Shown in pieces: positions 46,042-56,905 of a stretch of 64,000 nt of DNA (positions within the stretch are counted from its first letter, which is position 1; each line of letters begins with the position of its first letter). The translations under genes were made by a program, and so were the position numbers. The notes under the pieces are model-generated. The model saw nothing but the letters and a program-made list of their open reading frames with translations, searched no databases and had not been told where the DNA came from. This DNA comes from Listeria welshimeri serovar 6b str. SLCC5334 (GTDB taxonomy: Bacteria; Bacillota; Bacilli; Lactobacillales; Listeriaceae), in assembly GCF_000060285.1 (NCBI RefSeq), contig NC_008555.1, positions 1,426,001 to 1,490,000 on the forward strand, read 5' to 3'.

Positions 46042-46924
46042 GACGTTTTCCTCCCTCTTCTTTGACTAATGGGAAGCCAAGTTTTTCTCGTGATTCATAA
46101 AATGTTTTAGCGACACGTCTTGCTAAATTCCTAATACGACCGATATACTGTGCGCGTTCTGTAACAGAAACAACCCCACGCGCATCTAATAAGTTAAATG
46201 TATGCGAACATTTTAATACATAATCGTACGCTGGGAAAACAAGTCCTTCTTGCATTTGGCGAGCGGCCTCTCTTTCATATGTGTCAAAAAGAGTTAAGAG
46301 CATATCTGTATTAGACGTTTCAAAAGCGTAAGTGGAGTTTTCAAATTCTGCTTGGAAGAAAATATCACGATAACTAATTCCTTCTGTCCACTCTAAATCG
46401 AATACATTTTCTTTATCTTGAATATAACTCGCTAAACGTTCCACTCCATAAGTGATTTCTGATGTAACAGGGAAACATTCTAAGCCACCAACTTGTTGAA
46501 AATAGGTAAATTGAGTAATTTCCATACCATCTAACCAAACTTCCCAACCAAGACCAGCACAGCCAAGTGAAGGGTTTTCCCAGTTATCTTCTACAAAACG
46601 AATATCATGTTCTAGTGGATTAATTCCTAATTTTTCTAAAGAACCAAGATAAAGTTCTTGAATATTATCAGGAGAAGGTTTCATCACTACTTGGAATTGA
46701 TGATGCTGGAATAATCTATTTGGATTTTCTCCGTAACGACCGTCAGCTGGGCGGCGAGATGGCTCTATGTAACCAGCTTTCCACGGTTCTGGACCAATTG
46801 CTTTTAGGAAAGTGTAAGGGCTCATTGTACCGGCACCTTTTTCCACGTCATACGATTGCAACATGATACAACCTTGTTCGGACCAATAATCTTGTAATGT
46901 TCTAATCATTGTTTGTAAATTCAT
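46034..46924 (-). CDS. glyQ: glycyl-tRNA synthetase alpha subunit
   Basis: Catalytic small subunit of GlyRS, 296 residues, class II. Family sequence is plain: [18 protein letters not shown] at the start, [42 protein letters not shown] and [23 protein letters not shown]. The ATG at 46924 has GGAGGTGG upstream; the longer frame begins before the ribosome site and runs into the T-box terminator. Expression is controlled by a T-box leader specific for glycine. Confidence 0.97.
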   Translation of the reverse strand: MNLQTMIRTLQDYWSEQGCIMLQSYDVEKGAGTMSPYTFLKAIGPEPWKAGYIEPSRRPADGRYGENPNRLFQHHQFQVVMKPSPDNIQELYLGSLEKLGINPLEHDIRFVEDNWENPSLGCAGLGWEVWLDGMEITQFTYFQQVGGLECFPVTSEITYGVERLASYIQDKENVFDLEWTEGISYRDIFFQAEFENSTYAFETSNTDMLLTLFDTYEREAARQMQEGLVFPAYDYVLKCSHTFNLLDARGVVSVTERAQYIGRIRNLARRVAKTFYESREKLGFPLVKEEGGKRHE

Positions 46925-46954
46925 TTTTTCCACCTCCAAGAATATTTCAGACAA

Positions 46955-47180
46955 TATAAAAACTCTCGTCCCTATATGCTGATTTAAAGCATATAGGGAC
47001 GAGAGTTAGCTCGCGGTTCCACCCTATTTGGAATTCAAATAATTCCCACCTTGATTTCGCTGTACTCCAGAACGCCTTCACAAAAAGTTAAATACCCGGC
47101 TCCCACCAAACCCGGACTCGCTAAAAGTAGAGCTTTTTGTTACTATTTTCCTTCTACGTACCTATTAGTTGATATATTAA
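46955..47180 (-). promoter_or_regulatory. glycine T-box leader of glyQS
   Basis: The minus strand carries the T-box core TGGAACCGCG (47021-47012), whose TGGA can pair with a tRNA-Gly UCCA end. A GGC glycine specifier codon lies at 47076-47074 in GAAGGCGTTC. Stem I sequences precede it and a terminator hairpin follows. Uncharged tRNA-Gly should stabilise the antiterminator and switch glyQS on. Confidence 0.94.
46963..47005 (-). terminator. T-box terminator hairpin
   Basis: Long perfect arms CTCTCGTCCCTATATGCT (46963-46980) and its complement (46988-47005), loop of seven, then T5 on the minus strand. It competes with the T-box antiterminator. Confidence 0.93.
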
Positions 47181-47209
47181 AAGATACTGTATTTTTACTA
47201 AAAAGTCAA
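47181..47209 (-). promoter_or_regulatory. sigma-A promoter of glyQS
   Basis: Minus strand TTGACT (47209-47204), 17-base spacer, TATCTT (47186-47181). The -35 overlaps the recO stop codon. Confidence 0.65.
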
Positions 47210-47973
47210 TCATCGCTATCTTTTTTTAACATATTTTCCCATTTATCCATATCGCGTAAAAATTTTCTGCTTTTCAAATACAAACCAGAATTCTCGTCGT
47301 AATAAGTATCAATTGCTTTTTGAAGCCAATCTTTTGTTTCTTGTTTCACATCAATATTTCCTAATCGATCTAATTGAAAAATAAAAAATAGCCGTAACAG
47401 TTTTACTACATTTTCCGGCAAATGCATCCGGTAACGGTCTTTTTCAAAGCAGCGATGGCAAATTATCCCGTTACTTCTTGTTGAAAAATCAAAATGCCCT
47501 GTCGTTTCACCGCAGATAGCGCATTTGTCCATGGTTGGATAAAGCCCTAGCACAGGAAGCATTTTCATTTCGTATATTTGTGTTAATATTTGCGGATCAT
47601 ATCCTTCATCAATATCGCGCAAAATTTGAAAAGTTAGTTCATATAAATAAGGATTTGGTTGACGTTCTTCTGTCGCTTTATCTAATAATTCGCAAACATA
47701 CGTAGCATAAGCTGTCATAAAAATATCTTGTTGAATAGAAGAAAAATTTTCGATAACTTCCCCTTGTTGAAGCGTTCCAAGCCCATTTCCCCCGAAAAAA
47801 GTGAAGTAGCCGTTTGTAAACAATTGGGTTACAGCAGCTAATCTACTTTTTGTTTTTTTTGCCCCACGAGCAACCACACCAATTTTTCCGAATTCACGTG
47901 TATACATGCGTACTATTTTATCAGATTCGCGGTAACTCGTCTGGCGTATCACGATTCCTTCGCATTTTTCCAT
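47206..47973 (-). CDS. recO: DNA repair protein RecO
   Basis: Recombination mediator that loads RecA on SSB-coated DNA together with RecR. The 255-residue protein has an N-terminal OB fold (GIVIRQTSYRESDKIVRMYTREFGKIGVVARGAKK) and a helical C-terminal part with a four-cysteine zinc motif (CAICG and CHRC, near residues 145-170). The ATG at 47973 has AAAGGAGG upstream; the longer frame includes that site. It lies between the convergent-side hypothetical gene and glyQS, the order era/recO/glyQS known from Bacilli, but is separated from era by an inserted plus-strand gene. Confidence 0.94.
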   Translation of the reverse strand: MEKCEGIVIRQTSYRESDKIVRMYTREFGKIGVVARGAKKTKSRLAAVTQLFTNGYFTFFGGNGLGTLQQGEVIENFSSIQQDIFMTAYATYVCELLDKATEERQPNPYLYELTFQILRDIDEGYDPQILTQIYEMKMLPVLGLYPTMDKCAICGETTGHFDFSTRSNGIICHRCFEKDRYRMHLPENVVKLLRLFFIFQLDRLGNIDVKQETKDWLQKAIDTYYDENSGLYLKSRKFLRDMDKWENMLKKDSDD

Positions 47974-48110
47974 GCGGCACTCCTCCTTTTTCATTCTTTT
48001 TATTATAACATTTTCTAAATGAAAATGTCTTTTTATATTTATTGCTATCTTTCCTTCCTCACCTATTGTAAAATAAAGAAAAAGACGAGATGGAAGGGAA
48101 TTTTGTTGCT

Positions 48111-48731
48111 ATGAATATGTTAATTGCATTATTAGTTGGCTTATTTCTACTCACATTCATAGGTGTAGTTGTGGGGATTGTATTACTTATTGTAAGAAAG
48201 GAAAAATGGGCCGGTATTATTGTTGCCGGATTATCGCTTGGCATTGGATTTTGCATTATGATAGCTGGTTTAAACTTAGTAACGACAAACTTGCTTCAAA
48301 CATTCAGTAATCCATTTTCTTTTTCGAGTTATGGAAATGGTTTAGATAACTATTCTGATGATTACTCACAAGGTGATGATACAGAGAGTTTAGATGATTA
48401 TATAGACGTTAGTTACGGTGAAGAAGTAATCTTAGAGGATGAAAGTTCTATCACTATCTCCAAACCGGAAATGTATCGTGAAAAAGCTGATTATGATGTT
48501 TATAAAGTACGAGTTAAATTTGAAAATACGAGTAATGACACAGTTTCATTTTCTTCTGATGATGTTAGCTTATATGATAATGCAGACGAAGAATACGGGG
48601 AACAAATAACTGAAAAAAGTTTTTCAGGAGATGTTCAACCTGGCGAAACAAAAGAACTTGTACTCTATTATGAAGTTTATAATTTTGGACCATATGATGT
48701 AGAGTATGATAATTATAACTGGACAGAATAA
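48111..48731 (+). CDS. membrane-anchored hypothetical protein, DUF4352-like C-terminal domain
   Basis: A 206-residue protein with two N-terminal membrane helices (ALLVGLFLLTFIGVVVGIVLLIV and AGIIVAGLSLGIGFCIMIAGLNLV). An Asp/Ser/Tyr-rich acidic linker (NYSDDYSQGDDTESLDDYID) leads to an extracellular domain with VKFENTSNDTVSFSSDDVSLYD and VQPGETKELVLYYEV, the immunoglobulin-like DUF4352 pattern. Function unknown. It is the only plus-strand gene between recO and era and resembles the 18.5-kb protein in layout. The start could also be the ATG at 48090; AGGGA is 11 bases before 48111. Confidence 0.65.
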   Translation: MNMLIALLVGLFLLTFIGVVVGIVLLIVRKEKWAGIIVAGLSLGIGFCIMIAGLNLVTTNLLQTFSNPFSFSSYGNGLDNYSDDYSQGDDTESLDDYIDVSYGEEVILEDESSITISKPEMYREKADYDVYKVRVKFENTSNDTVSFSSDDVSLYDNADEEYGEQITEKSFSGDVQPGETKELVLYYEVYNFGPYDVEYDNYNWTE

Positions 48732-48733
48732 TG

Positions 48734-48763
48734 AAAAGCATCTGGCGTTTGCCAGATGCTTTT
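48734..48763. terminator. bidirectional terminator before era's 3' end
   Basis: Arms AAAAGCATCTGGC and GCCAGATGCTTTT around a TTT-type loop, between convergent genes. Confidence 0.9.
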
Positions 48764-48764
48764 C

Positions 48765-50062
<1,298 letters not shown>

Positions 50063-50086
50063 TTACCAAATCACAATCCCTTCTTT

Positions 50087-50476
50087 TTATAAAAACATCT
50101 GGCAAAAATATGGTATGAATATGATGAGACCAATAAAACTAGCTACTATTGCTGCAAGTAAAACTGCCCCAGCAGCCACATCTTTCGCTTTTTTCGCCTC
50201 ATCAATATATTGTTCTGTTGCTACATCTACTGCTCGTTCAATTGCCGTATTGACCATTTCTAAAGTTAAGACGCCAAAAATAGATAAAATTAATAAAATC
50301 CATTCGGACCTAGTTACATGAAAGAAAAAGCCACAAATTACAACAGCAAGAGCCGCAAATGTATGGAATCGCATATTTCGCTCTTCTAAAAAAGCAGTTT
50401 TTAGTCCAGTAAAAGCATGCTGAAAAGATTCTGCATAATTTTTACTACGTTTATACTTTCTATCTTTCGAGTCCAT
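50087..50476 (-). CDS. dgkA: undecaprenol kinase / DgkA family
   Basis: Small membrane kinase of 129 residues with three helices. In Gram-positives the DgkA family phosphorylates undecaprenol to undecaprenyl phosphate, the wall-lipid carrier. The signature [12 protein letters not shown] (helix 2) and [10 protein letters not shown] are present. The start is uncertain by two codons (ATG 50476 or 50482); both lie inside the end of ybeY, so translation is coupled. The symbol follows the family name; lipid substrate is inferred from relatives. Confidence 0.9.
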   Translation of the reverse strand: MDSKDRKYKRSKNYAESFQHAFTGLKTAFLEERNMRFHTFAALAVVICGFFFHVTRSEWILLILSIFGVLTLEMVNTAIERAVDVATEQYIDEAKKAKDVAAGAVLLAAIVASFIGLIIFIPYFCQMFL

Positions 50477-50945
50477 AAGCATCCAACACTTCTTTTTGTA
50501 AGCCAAACATTATTTTTTCCTCGTCAGGCTCCATATGATCATACCCTAGCAAATGCAGTAATCCGTGAACTGCCAGAAAACCTAATTCTCTTGCTTTTGT
50601 ATGTCCGTAATCTTTTGCTTGTTCTTCTGCCTTTTCAGTAGAAATGATAATATCACCAAGCATTTTTGGCGTCTCAAGATCGAAGTCGGCCCAGTCGATT
50701 TCCGTTTCTCCTTCACCCATTTCTTCAAGAGCAAAGGAAATAACGTCCGTCGCTTGGTCTTTATTTCGATATTCACGATTAATTTCTCTTATGCCTTCGT
50801 TAGTTGTAAAAGTAAGAGAGAGTTCTGTGCCTTCATCAATTTTTAAATAGCCTGCTGCGAATTGTAGAATGTTTTCAACTAGTTGTTTATCTTCATCTAG
50901 CAATTTATTTGTTTCATCTAGTAAATCTATTTCTAAGACCGGCAT
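50460..50945 (-). CDS. ybeY: endoribonuclease YbeY
   Basis: Zinc-dependent RNase for 16S 3'-end maturation and ribosome quality control, 161 residues. The metal motif [11 protein letters not shown] (HxxxHxxxxxH) is near residue 127, preceded by [11 protein letters not shown] and [19 protein letters not shown] at 50945 has GGAGG seven bases upstream. It overlaps dgkA by about 17 bases and follows pgpH by 17. Its neighbours era and phoH are functionally linked to it in many bacteria. Confidence 0.95.
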   Translation of the reverse strand: MPVLEIDLLDETNKLLDEDKQLVENILQFAAGYLKIDEGTELSLTFTTNEGIREINREYRNKDQATDVISFALEEMGEGETEIDWADFDLETPKMLGDIIISTEKAEEQAKDYGHTKARELGFLAVHGLLHLLGYDHMEPDEEKIMFGLQKEVLDAYGLER

Positions 50946-50962
50946 CTTTTGTCCTCCTATTT

Positions 50963-53119
50963 TCAATCTTTGTCATCAGGATATTGTATTCGTTGATGAT
51001 ATATTCCGTTCAATGTGGCAATTAATGTATCACGTATAATTTTAATTTCCTTTATCGTAATATCACACTCGGTAAATTGTCCATCGAGGAAGCGATCTTT
51101 AATAATCCCATCGATAATTTCTGTTATTTTAGCCATTGTTGGTTCCGTTGAAGATCTAACAGCAGCCTCAACACTATCGGAAATGTTAATTATTGCAATT
51201 TCTTTCGTTTGTGGTTTTGGCCCACTATAACGGTAATCAGCTTCTTTTATATCAGGGTTTGTTTCTTTCGCTTTGTAATAAAAATATTTGAGTAAAGTTG
51301 TACCATGATGTTGCAATGCGATGTCAATAATCGGTTGTGGCATATGATTTTCTTTTAATATCTCTGCGCCATCTTTCGTATGCGCAAGAATTATATCACG
51401 ACTTTGTTCTGGTGTCAGCCTATCATGCGGATTAATTCCTTGAAGCTGGTTTTCTACAAAATATGGTGGACGTAATGTTTTACCGATATCATGGTAAAAA
51501 CAGCCAACGCGAACGAGTAGACTATTTGCGCCAATTTTATCTGCACAAGCTTCCGCTAAATTAGCTACCATCATACTATGATGATACGTACCAGGCGCTT
51601 TCATCAATATTTTTTTAAGTAACGGATGATTTGGATTAGCAAGCTCCACTAAACGACTCGTTGTTAATAAGCCAAACATCGTTTCAAAAAGCGGAATAAC
51701 GCCGACTCCTAGAATGAATGCGCCAAATCCTCCTAAAAAGGCATAACCTATCGCCATTAATGTGGATATTTGGAGAATCGTACTATTATTAATTAATAAT
51801 AAAATAAACACATAACCCATATTAATTAAGCCAACCATAAATCCAGAAAGCATGATGGCAGAACGTCTACTATAATCACGTAAAACCACAATGCTTGTTA
51901 TACCACTTAATAAAATAAATATAGTAACCCCGCTAGTAGAATCATTTTGAAATGCGAATAAGCTAGTTACAGCGATATAAATGACGCTTAAAAAGGCATA
52001 CTTCTCATTAAGTAAGATTTTGAGTATCATTGGGGCAAAAGCGGCTGGGAATAAAAAGGCGATATTCGATACATTCTGATTTTCTAAGAACAAAATAATC
52101 ATTAGCATAAATAAAGAAATGATATAAACCGAAGAAAAAATCAACATTTTTTGTAATTTTTTCGCTTTGGATACAGTTTGTTTTTTTGTATAGAAGAAAA
52201 GAATAGCAGCAAGCGCAATAATAAAAATGGCGAAACCAGCATATTGTTTCACGGGCATTTTTTGGTCTAGCAGATGTAACATATTTAATTGGCGATAAGT
52301 TTCCCTATCCACAATTTGCCCTTCTTGCACAATGACTTGCCCTTGCAAAATTTTCACTGGAACAACAGCTTGAGCAGCATCTTTACGATGTTCATCCGTT
52401 TGTTCTTCATTATAAATTTCATTTGGAACAATCGCATAGGAAACAAGTGCTTTCGATACATTTTTATAATAGCTAGATATAGCCGATAGTTCGATATCAT
52501 CTCGAGCTCTAATTTTTGCAGCATTTAGATTTTCATCTCGGATTTTATTTTCCATTGTTTTAGCTACTTCTGTTGTAATCACATCTTCCATCACATTAAA
52601 ATCTTTACTATCTGCTTCAATTAAAGTAGTAAAAATTTCATCAGATATAGTGGAAGTGATTTTTTCAGACACATTACTGGACAATTTACTCTTTAAACTT
52701 TTTAGTTTGGTTTCGCTTGAAGTCGGAGCAGGTATAGGTTTTTTGTCTTTTTGGGCTTTTTCTTTATTTTTCTTGTCATTTTCTTCTGCTTCTGAATTTA
52801 CTTCACCTACATATGCAAATAAGCTTTTAATTAAGGCGACTCGATTTTGACCTGTTTCGCGATTATAAACATACACGTCTTCTACAGCATCACTTGCTTT
52901 GGTACGTTCTTCTTTTGTTTTTTCTGTATCTTCTACAGTCTGAGGTGAACGAATGGTTTTTTCGGCTACTTGAAATAGCTTAACATTGTATGACTCTGGT
53001 TTTGTCATTTGACAGACAAGGAAATAGGCTACGACAGCAAAACAAATAAGGAGAAATGGAAAAAGGTATTTTTTTCCACTTTCGATGTACCAATCTCTCC
53101 ATTTCTTGGCTAGCTTCAC
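50963..53119 (-). CDS. pgpH: cyclic-di-AMP phosphodiesterase PgpH (7TM-HD family)
   Basis: Membrane HD-domain phosphodiesterase that hydrolyses c-di-AMP to pApA, 718 residues. One N-terminal helix is followed by a large extracellular 7TMR-HD region (about 45-285), then seven membrane helices (about 290-475) and a cytoplasmic HD domain with [34 protein letters not shown] and [16 protein letters not shown]. The ortholog lmo1466 is the characterised Listeria enzyme of this activity. GTG start with GGAGACAAAGAT upstream. It lies between phoH and ybeY. Confidence 0.93.
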   Translation of the reverse strand: MKLAKKWRDWYIESGKKYLFPFLLICFAVVAYFLVCQMTKPESYNVKLFQVAEKTIRSPQTVEDTEKTKEERTKASDAVEDVYVYNRETGQNRVALIKSLFAYVGEVNSEAEENDKKNKEKAQKDKKPIPAPTSSETKLKSLKSKLSSNVSEKITSTISDEIFTTLIEADSKDFNVMEDVITTEVAKTMENKIRDENLNAAKIRARDDIELSAISSYYKNVSKALVSYAIVPNEIYNEEQTDEHRKDAAQAVVPVKILQGQVIVQEGQIVDRETYRQLNMLHLLDQKMPVKQYAGFAIFIIALAAILFFYTKKQTVSKAKKLQKMLIFSSVYIISLFMLMIILFLENQNVSNIAFLFPAAFAPMILKILLNEKYAFLSVIYIAVTSLFAFQNDSTSGVTIFILLSGITSIVVLRDYSRRSAIMLSGFMVGLINMGYVFILLLINNSTILQISTLMAIGYAFLGGFGAFILGVGVIPLFETMFGLLTTSRLVELANPNHPLLKKILMKAPGTYHHSMMVANLAEACADKIGANSLLVRVGCFYHDIGKTLRPPYFVENQLQGINPHDRLTPEQSRDIILAHTKDGAEILKENHMPQPIIDIALQHHGTTLLKYFYYKAKETNPDIKEADYRYSGPKPQTKEIAIINISDSVEAAVRSSTEPTMAKITEIIDGIIKDRFLDGQFTECDITIKEIKIIRDTLIATLNGIYHQRIQYPDDKD

Positions 53120-53137
53120 ATCTTTGTCTCCTCTCTA

Positions 53138-54097
53138 CTAATTTTGTTTTCCTTCGTATGCTTTAATAATTTCAGCTACTAGAGGATGTCTAACCACATC
53201 ATGGTGTTCAAAGTAAACAAAACCGATATCTTTGACGTCTTTTAAAACTTGTTCTGCATTTACAAGACCACTTGTTGCACCTTTTGGCAAATCAATTTGT
53301 GTCATATCTCCATTAACTATCATTTTAGAATCGTAACCTAGACGAGTTAAAAACATTTTCATTTGGGCAATCGTCGTATTTTGTGCTTCATCCAATATAA
53401 CAAAAGCATGGTCTAGTGTACGGCCTCTCATATAAGCCAGAGGAGCTATCTCAATGACGCCTCTGTCCATTAGTCTTGTTGTATGCTCTGTCCCGAAAAT
53501 GTCATACAGCGCGTCGTATACAGGGCGCAAATAAGGATCTACTTTTTCTTTTAAATCTCCTGGTAGAAATCCTAAACTTTCCCCAGCCTCCACAGCAGGT
53601 CTAGTTAAGATGATTTTGCTGACGTTACCTTTTTTCCAAGCATCTACTGCCATAACGACAGCGAGGTAAGTTTTTCCTGTTCCAGCCGGGCCGACTCCAA
53701 ATACGATATCATGTTTTTTGATCATTTGTATGTATGTTCTTTGTCCAAATGTTTTAGGTCGTATAGGTGTTCCTTTTGCATTTTTAGTGATTTCTTCTTC
53801 AAATAAAGTGTGGAAGTATATAAGAGTTCCATTTCTTTGCATTTTTACGGCTTGTGCAATATCACGTCCATCAATATGGATACCTCGTTTTACGGTCAAA
53901 ATCAGTTCATTTAAAACAGCAATAGTATGTTGAACTGCTTCTTCTTCTCCTGTAATAGAGAGTGCTTCACCCCGGGTAATAATTTTCACTTGAAGCAATT
54001 CTTCTAACAGTTCGATATTCTTATTATTATTGCCGAATAAATCTTGGATATTTGTATCATCAGATAATTCGACTACTTCATTAAATTCATTTAGCAT
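53138..54097 (-). CDS. phoH: PhoH-like ATPase
   Basis: Predicted RNA-associated P-loop ATPase, 319 residues. An N-terminal KH-like/linker segment precedes the PhoH domain with Walker A GPAGTGKT (about 131-138), ILTRPAVEAGESLGFLPGDLKEKVDPYLRP and Walker B AFVILDEAQNTT. It is the first gene of phoH-pgpH-ybeY-dgkA-cdd-era; the constant pairing with YbeY suggests a shared role in RNA metabolism. The name comes from the phosphate-starvation gene of E. coli and does not imply phosphate control here. Confidence 0.92.
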   Translation of the reverse strand: MLNEFNEVVELSDDTNIQDLFGNNNKNIELLEELLQVKIITRGEALSITGEEEAVQHTIAVLNELILTVKRGIHIDGRDIAQAVKMQRNGTLIYFHTLFEEEITKNAKGTPIRPKTFGQRTYIQMIKKHDIVFGVGPAGTGKTYLAVVMAVDAWKKGNVSKIILTRPAVEAGESLGFLPGDLKEKVDPYLRPVYDALYDIFGTEHTTRLMDRGVIEIAPLAYMRGRTLDHAFVILDEAQNTTIAQMKMFLTRLGYDSKMIVNGDMTQIDLPKGATSGLVNAEQVLKDVKDIGFVYFEHHDVVRHPLVAEIIKAYEGKQN

Positions 54098-54139
54098 TGG
54101 CTAACCCCTTCACCTGTTATAAGTGCCTTGATTAGTTAT

Positions 54140-54168
54140 ATTATACACGAAATTCCCTTGGTTGAAAA
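54140..54168 (-). promoter_or_regulatory. putative promoter of the phoH-era operon
   Basis: Minus strand TTTTCA (54168-54163), 17-base spacer, TATAAT (54145-54140), about 43 bases upstream of phoH. The -35 is poor. Confidence 0.5.
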
Positions 54169-54210
54169 ACGAAGCGATAGTAATAACTATTTTCTGGCAA
54201 AAATAAGCAC

Positions 54211-54256
54211 AAAAAAACAGGATATCCTTCATATAATACGAAGGAACCCTGTTTCT
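54211..54256 (-). terminator. terminator of rpsU-yqeY
   Basis: Arms AACAGGGTTCCTTC and GAAGGATATCCTGTT (imperfect) with T7 on the minus strand. Confidence 0.85.
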
Positions 54257-54284
54257 TATTGTTTCAAAACTAGTTTGAATTAGT

Positions 54285-54740
54285 TTATGAAAGATATTTT
54301 TTTACGAATTGGTTAACAGCACCGCCGTCAGCTTTGCCTTTTACTTTAGGCATAATCGCGGACATTACTTTGCCGAAATCAGCTTTACTAGATGCGCCAA
54401 CTTCTTCGATAGTTGCTTTCACAATGTTCTCAAGCTCTTCAGGAGTCAATTGTTTTGGCGCATAGTCCTCAACAATGACAATCTCGGAACGGACTTTATC
54501 AGAAAGGTCGCTACGTCCTGCTTTATCAAACTCAGCTAGAGAGTCTCTGCGCTGTTTGAGTTCACGGGAAATCACGGTTACTTCATCATCCGGAGTAAGA
54601 TCTTTCACACCTTGGTGAATTGCTTCGTTTTGTAAAGCTGCTTTTAACATGCGAATAACGGAAAGTTTTTCTTTCTCTTTATCGCGCATCGCTTGTTTCA
54701 TATCTTCATTTAACTTGTCAAGCAGTGTCAACGAAATCAT
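54285..54740 (-). CDS. yqeY: GatB/YqeY domain-containing protein
   Basis: A 151-residue protein of the YqeY family, related to the tRNA-binding tail domain of GatB. Supporting segments: [65 protein letters not shown] and the C-terminal [28 protein letters not shown]. It may help amidotransferase or tRNA handling, but no activity is established. It follows rpsU by 10 bases. The ribosome site AAAAGG is only two bases from the ATG, so the TTG four codons in is an alternative. Confidence 0.9.
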   Translation of the reverse strand: MISLTLLDKLNEDMKQAMRDKEKEKLSVIRMLKAALQNEAIHQGVKDLTPDDEVTVISRELKQRRDSLAEFDKAGRSDLSDKVRSEIVIVEDYAPKQLTPEELENIVKATIEEVGASSKADFGKVMSAIMPKVKGKADGGAVNQFVKKYLS

Positions 54741-54750
54741 CGCCTTTTAA

Positions 54751-54924
54751 TTAGAATTTGCGTTTTCTTGCTGCTTCGGATTTTTTCTTACGTTTTACGC
54801 TTGGTTTTTCATAAAATTCGCGCTTTCTGGATTCTTGCAAAGTTCCACTTTTGGAAACAGTACGTTTAAAGCGACGAAGAGCATCTTCAAGCGATTCGTT
54901 TTTACGAACTACTGTTTTTGACAT
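54751..54924 (-). CDS. rpsU: 30S ribosomal protein S21
   Basis: Small basic ribosomal protein of 57 residues: [20 protein letters not shown] then a Lys/Arg-rich C-terminus ([25 protein letters not shown]). ATG 54924 has GGAGGG upstream; the longer frame starts before the ribosome site. Arg17, the position where a substitution in L. monocytogenes yields stress-resistant variants, is the normal Arg here. It has a strong promoter and a leader hairpin. Confidence 0.97.
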
Positions 54925-54959
54925 CTCTCTTTCCCTCCCTCCGGCACTTACATGCACTC

Positions 54960-54980
54960 ACTTAAATCCTTCATTTAAGT
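54960..54980 (-). other. hairpin in the rpsU leader
   Basis: Perfect 8-bp stem ACTTAAAT / ATTTAAGT with a five-base loop, 36-56 bases upstream of rpsU and inside the transcribed leader. No T run follows, so it is not a terminator. Confidence 0.6.
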
Positions 54981-55055
54981 TCCAGAATAGGACATAACGG
55001 AAAATAAATTATGAATTATTCTGAAGTAATGCAGATAAGCATTCACTCATTAAAA

Positions 55056-55084
55056 ATTATATACGAAACATCGGGCATCGTCAA
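55056..55084 (-). promoter_or_regulatory. sigma-A promoter of rpsU-yqeY
   Basis: Minus strand TTGACG (55084-55079), 17-base spacer, TATAAT (55061-55056): close to consensus. It gives a leader of about 125 bases. Confidence 0.75.
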
Positions 55085-55121
55085 CATGAAATCGTTAACT
55101 TTCGTATAAAACTTTGAAATG

Positions 55122-55889
55122 TTAGCTATTTTTATTTTTGAATAGATCAAAATAGAAAGAAGCAGCAGATAAAACATAAAGTGGAGCAGTTTCTGTTCTT
55201 AAAATTCTTGGGCCGAGTCCAGCAAGTGTTGTATTAGCATCTTGAAGAAGTATGAGTTCTTTTTCGCTAATACCGCCTTCTGGTCCAAAAATACATAAAA
55301 CAGACTGTCCTTTCTTCATTGTTTGAAATAAACTAGGAAGTGCACTGTCTTCGCCTTCTCGAGCGCTTTCTTCATAAGCTGCGATTACATAGTCATAATG
55401 AACATGATTAAGCATTAACTCTTTAAAACTAGCCGCGTACTGTACTTCTGGAATAACAGTTCGATGTGATTGTTCAGCAGCTTCTTGTGCAATTTTTTGA
55501 AGGCGTTCGATTTTTTTGATGACTTTTTTATCGTCCCACTTTGCCACAGATCGTTCTGCTTTATAAGGAATGAATTTATGCGCACCAAGTTCTGTGCTTT
55601 TTTGAATAATAAGTTCTAGTTTGTCACCTTTTGGTAAGCCGCTAGCAATGGTTATTTCAATGGGTAACTCGGTATTTTCTTCTAGCCATTTGACTAAATT
55701 TAATACTACTTCCTCATCATTAATAGCTGTAATTGTAGCGACACAAGTTTTTTTACTCGGAAAAACAATAAAAACTTGATCTGCTTCTTTCATACGCATA
55801 ACACGAGTGATATGATGGAAGTTTTCTCCAGTGATAAAAATCGTATCATGGTCATTTTCCAGCTCATTTGTTACGAAATAACGCTGCAT
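55122..55889 (-). CDS. rsmE: 16S rRNA (uracil(1498)-N(3))-methyltransferase
   Basis: SPOUT-family enzyme methylating U1498 of 16S rRNA, 255 residues. It has an N-terminal PUA-like domain (MQRYFVTNE, HHITRVMRMKEADQVFIV) and the trefoil-knot C-terminus with IQKSTELGAHKFIPYKAERSVA, IFGPEGGISEKEL and LGPRILRTETAPLYVLSAA. It is directly after prmA (stop and start adjoin), so it is the last gene of hrcA-grpE-dnaK-dnaJ-prmA-rsmE. Confidence 0.94.
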   Translation of the reverse strand: MQRYFVTNELENDHDTIFITGENFHHITRVMRMKEADQVFIVFPSKKTCVATITAINDEEVVLNLVKWLEENTELPIEITIASGLPKGDKLELIIQKSTELGAHKFIPYKAERSVAKWDDKKVIKKIERLQKIAQEAAEQSHRTVIPEVQYAASFKELMLNHVHYDYVIAAYEESAREGEDSALPSLFQTMKKGQSVLCIFGPEGGISEKELILLQDANTTLAGLGPRILRTETAPLYVLSAASFYFDLFKNKNS

Positions 55890-56834
55890 TTATTCCACTC
55901 CTCGTTTGGAAATAATCGCAACCCAGTCTCCTTGTTGCTCGATTTTTTCGATAACAAGTCCTGCGTTTTTCAGTGCTTCTTCAACTACTTTCGCTTTATC
56001 TTCAATAATTCCTGAAGCAATAAAAATCCCGCCTGGTTTTAATGCTCTATAAACATCCTCAGGGAAAAGTAAAATAACTTCTGCTAAAATGTTTGCAACC
56101 ACAATATCCACGTTTGTTTTATTGATATCTTGGAGCAAGTTATTTTGTTTTACCGTAATAATATGTTCTGTTTTATTTAAAATAATATTTTCTTCTGCTG
56201 CACGAGTAGCGATTTCATCAAGATCAGTTGCTAGAACAGATTTTGCGCCTAGTTTAGCACTGGCGATACTGAGTACACCTGACCCTGTTCCTACATCAAT
56301 AATTTCATCATTTGGTTGCAAATAATCACTCAAAGCACGGATACATAATTGTGTTGTTGGGTGTGTGCCTGTTCCAAAAGCCATCCCTGGATCGAGTTCA
56401 ATGATTATTTCGTTGGCAGATGGTGTATAGGATTCCCAACTAGGTACGATAGTAATCCGGTCAGTTATTTGAACCGGATGGTAATATTTTTTCCAAGCTG
56501 TAGCCCATTCCTCATCGTCTACATCATTAACAACAAACTGGAATTTTCCTAACGGGATATCAAAAGTCGTCAAATTCTTTAAAGTTTTTTCGATTTCTGG
56601 GATTTGTTCAACAAATTCTGCTGTTTTCAGAAAATAAGCTTTAATAATCACGCCATCTTCTGGATAATCTTCACGTTTTAATGCGTAAATTTCACCGAAT
56701 TTATCTTCTCGTTCGCGTAAAAAATCTGCTACATCTTCAATTGAAACTCCTGCTGCACCGAATTCTGTCAAAACATTTGCAACTGGCTCTACTGCTTCAT
56801 TTGTTGTATGGACTTCCACTTCTGACCATTCCAT
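55890..56834 (-). CDS. prmA: ribosomal protein L11 methyltransferase
   Basis: SAM-dependent methylation of ribosomal protein L11, 314 residues. A substrate-binding N-terminal domain is followed by a Rossmann domain with [15 protein letters not shown] (about 140-154), [20 protein letters not shown] and [12 protein letters not shown] 56834 has AAAGGAG upstream; the longer frame starts upstream of a terminator-like hairpin. It sits in the heat-shock operon after dnaJ, the arrangement seen in B. subtilis. Confidence 0.94.
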   Translation of the reverse strand: MEWSEVEVHTTNEAVEPVANVLTEFGAAGVSIEDVADFLREREDKFGEIYALKREDYPEDGVIIKAYFLKTAEFVEQIPEIEKTLKNLTTFDIPLGKFQFVVNDVDDEEWATAWKKYYHPVQITDRITIVPSWESYTPSANEIIIELDPGMAFGTGTHPTTQLCIRALSDYLQPNDEIIDVGTGSGVLSIASAKLGAKSVLATDLDEIATRAAEENIILNKTEHIITVKQNNLLQDINKTNVDIVVANILAEVILLFPEDVYRALKPGGIFIASGIIEDKAKVVEEALKNAGLVIEKIEQQGDWVAIISKRGVE

Positions 56835-56856
56835 TTTTAACACTCCTTTACTATGT

Positions 56857-56896
56857 AGAAAAGGTCGATGGTTGCTTCTCGCACAACTATCGACCT
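56857..56896 (-). terminator. terminator-like hairpin between dnaJ and prmA
   Basis: Minus strand arms GGTCGATAGTTG and CAACCATCGACC (one mismatch) followed by TTTTC. The weak T tract suggests partial termination, separating the chaperone genes from prmA-rsmE. Confidence 0.65.
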
Positions 56897-56905
56897 CATC
56901 AATCA

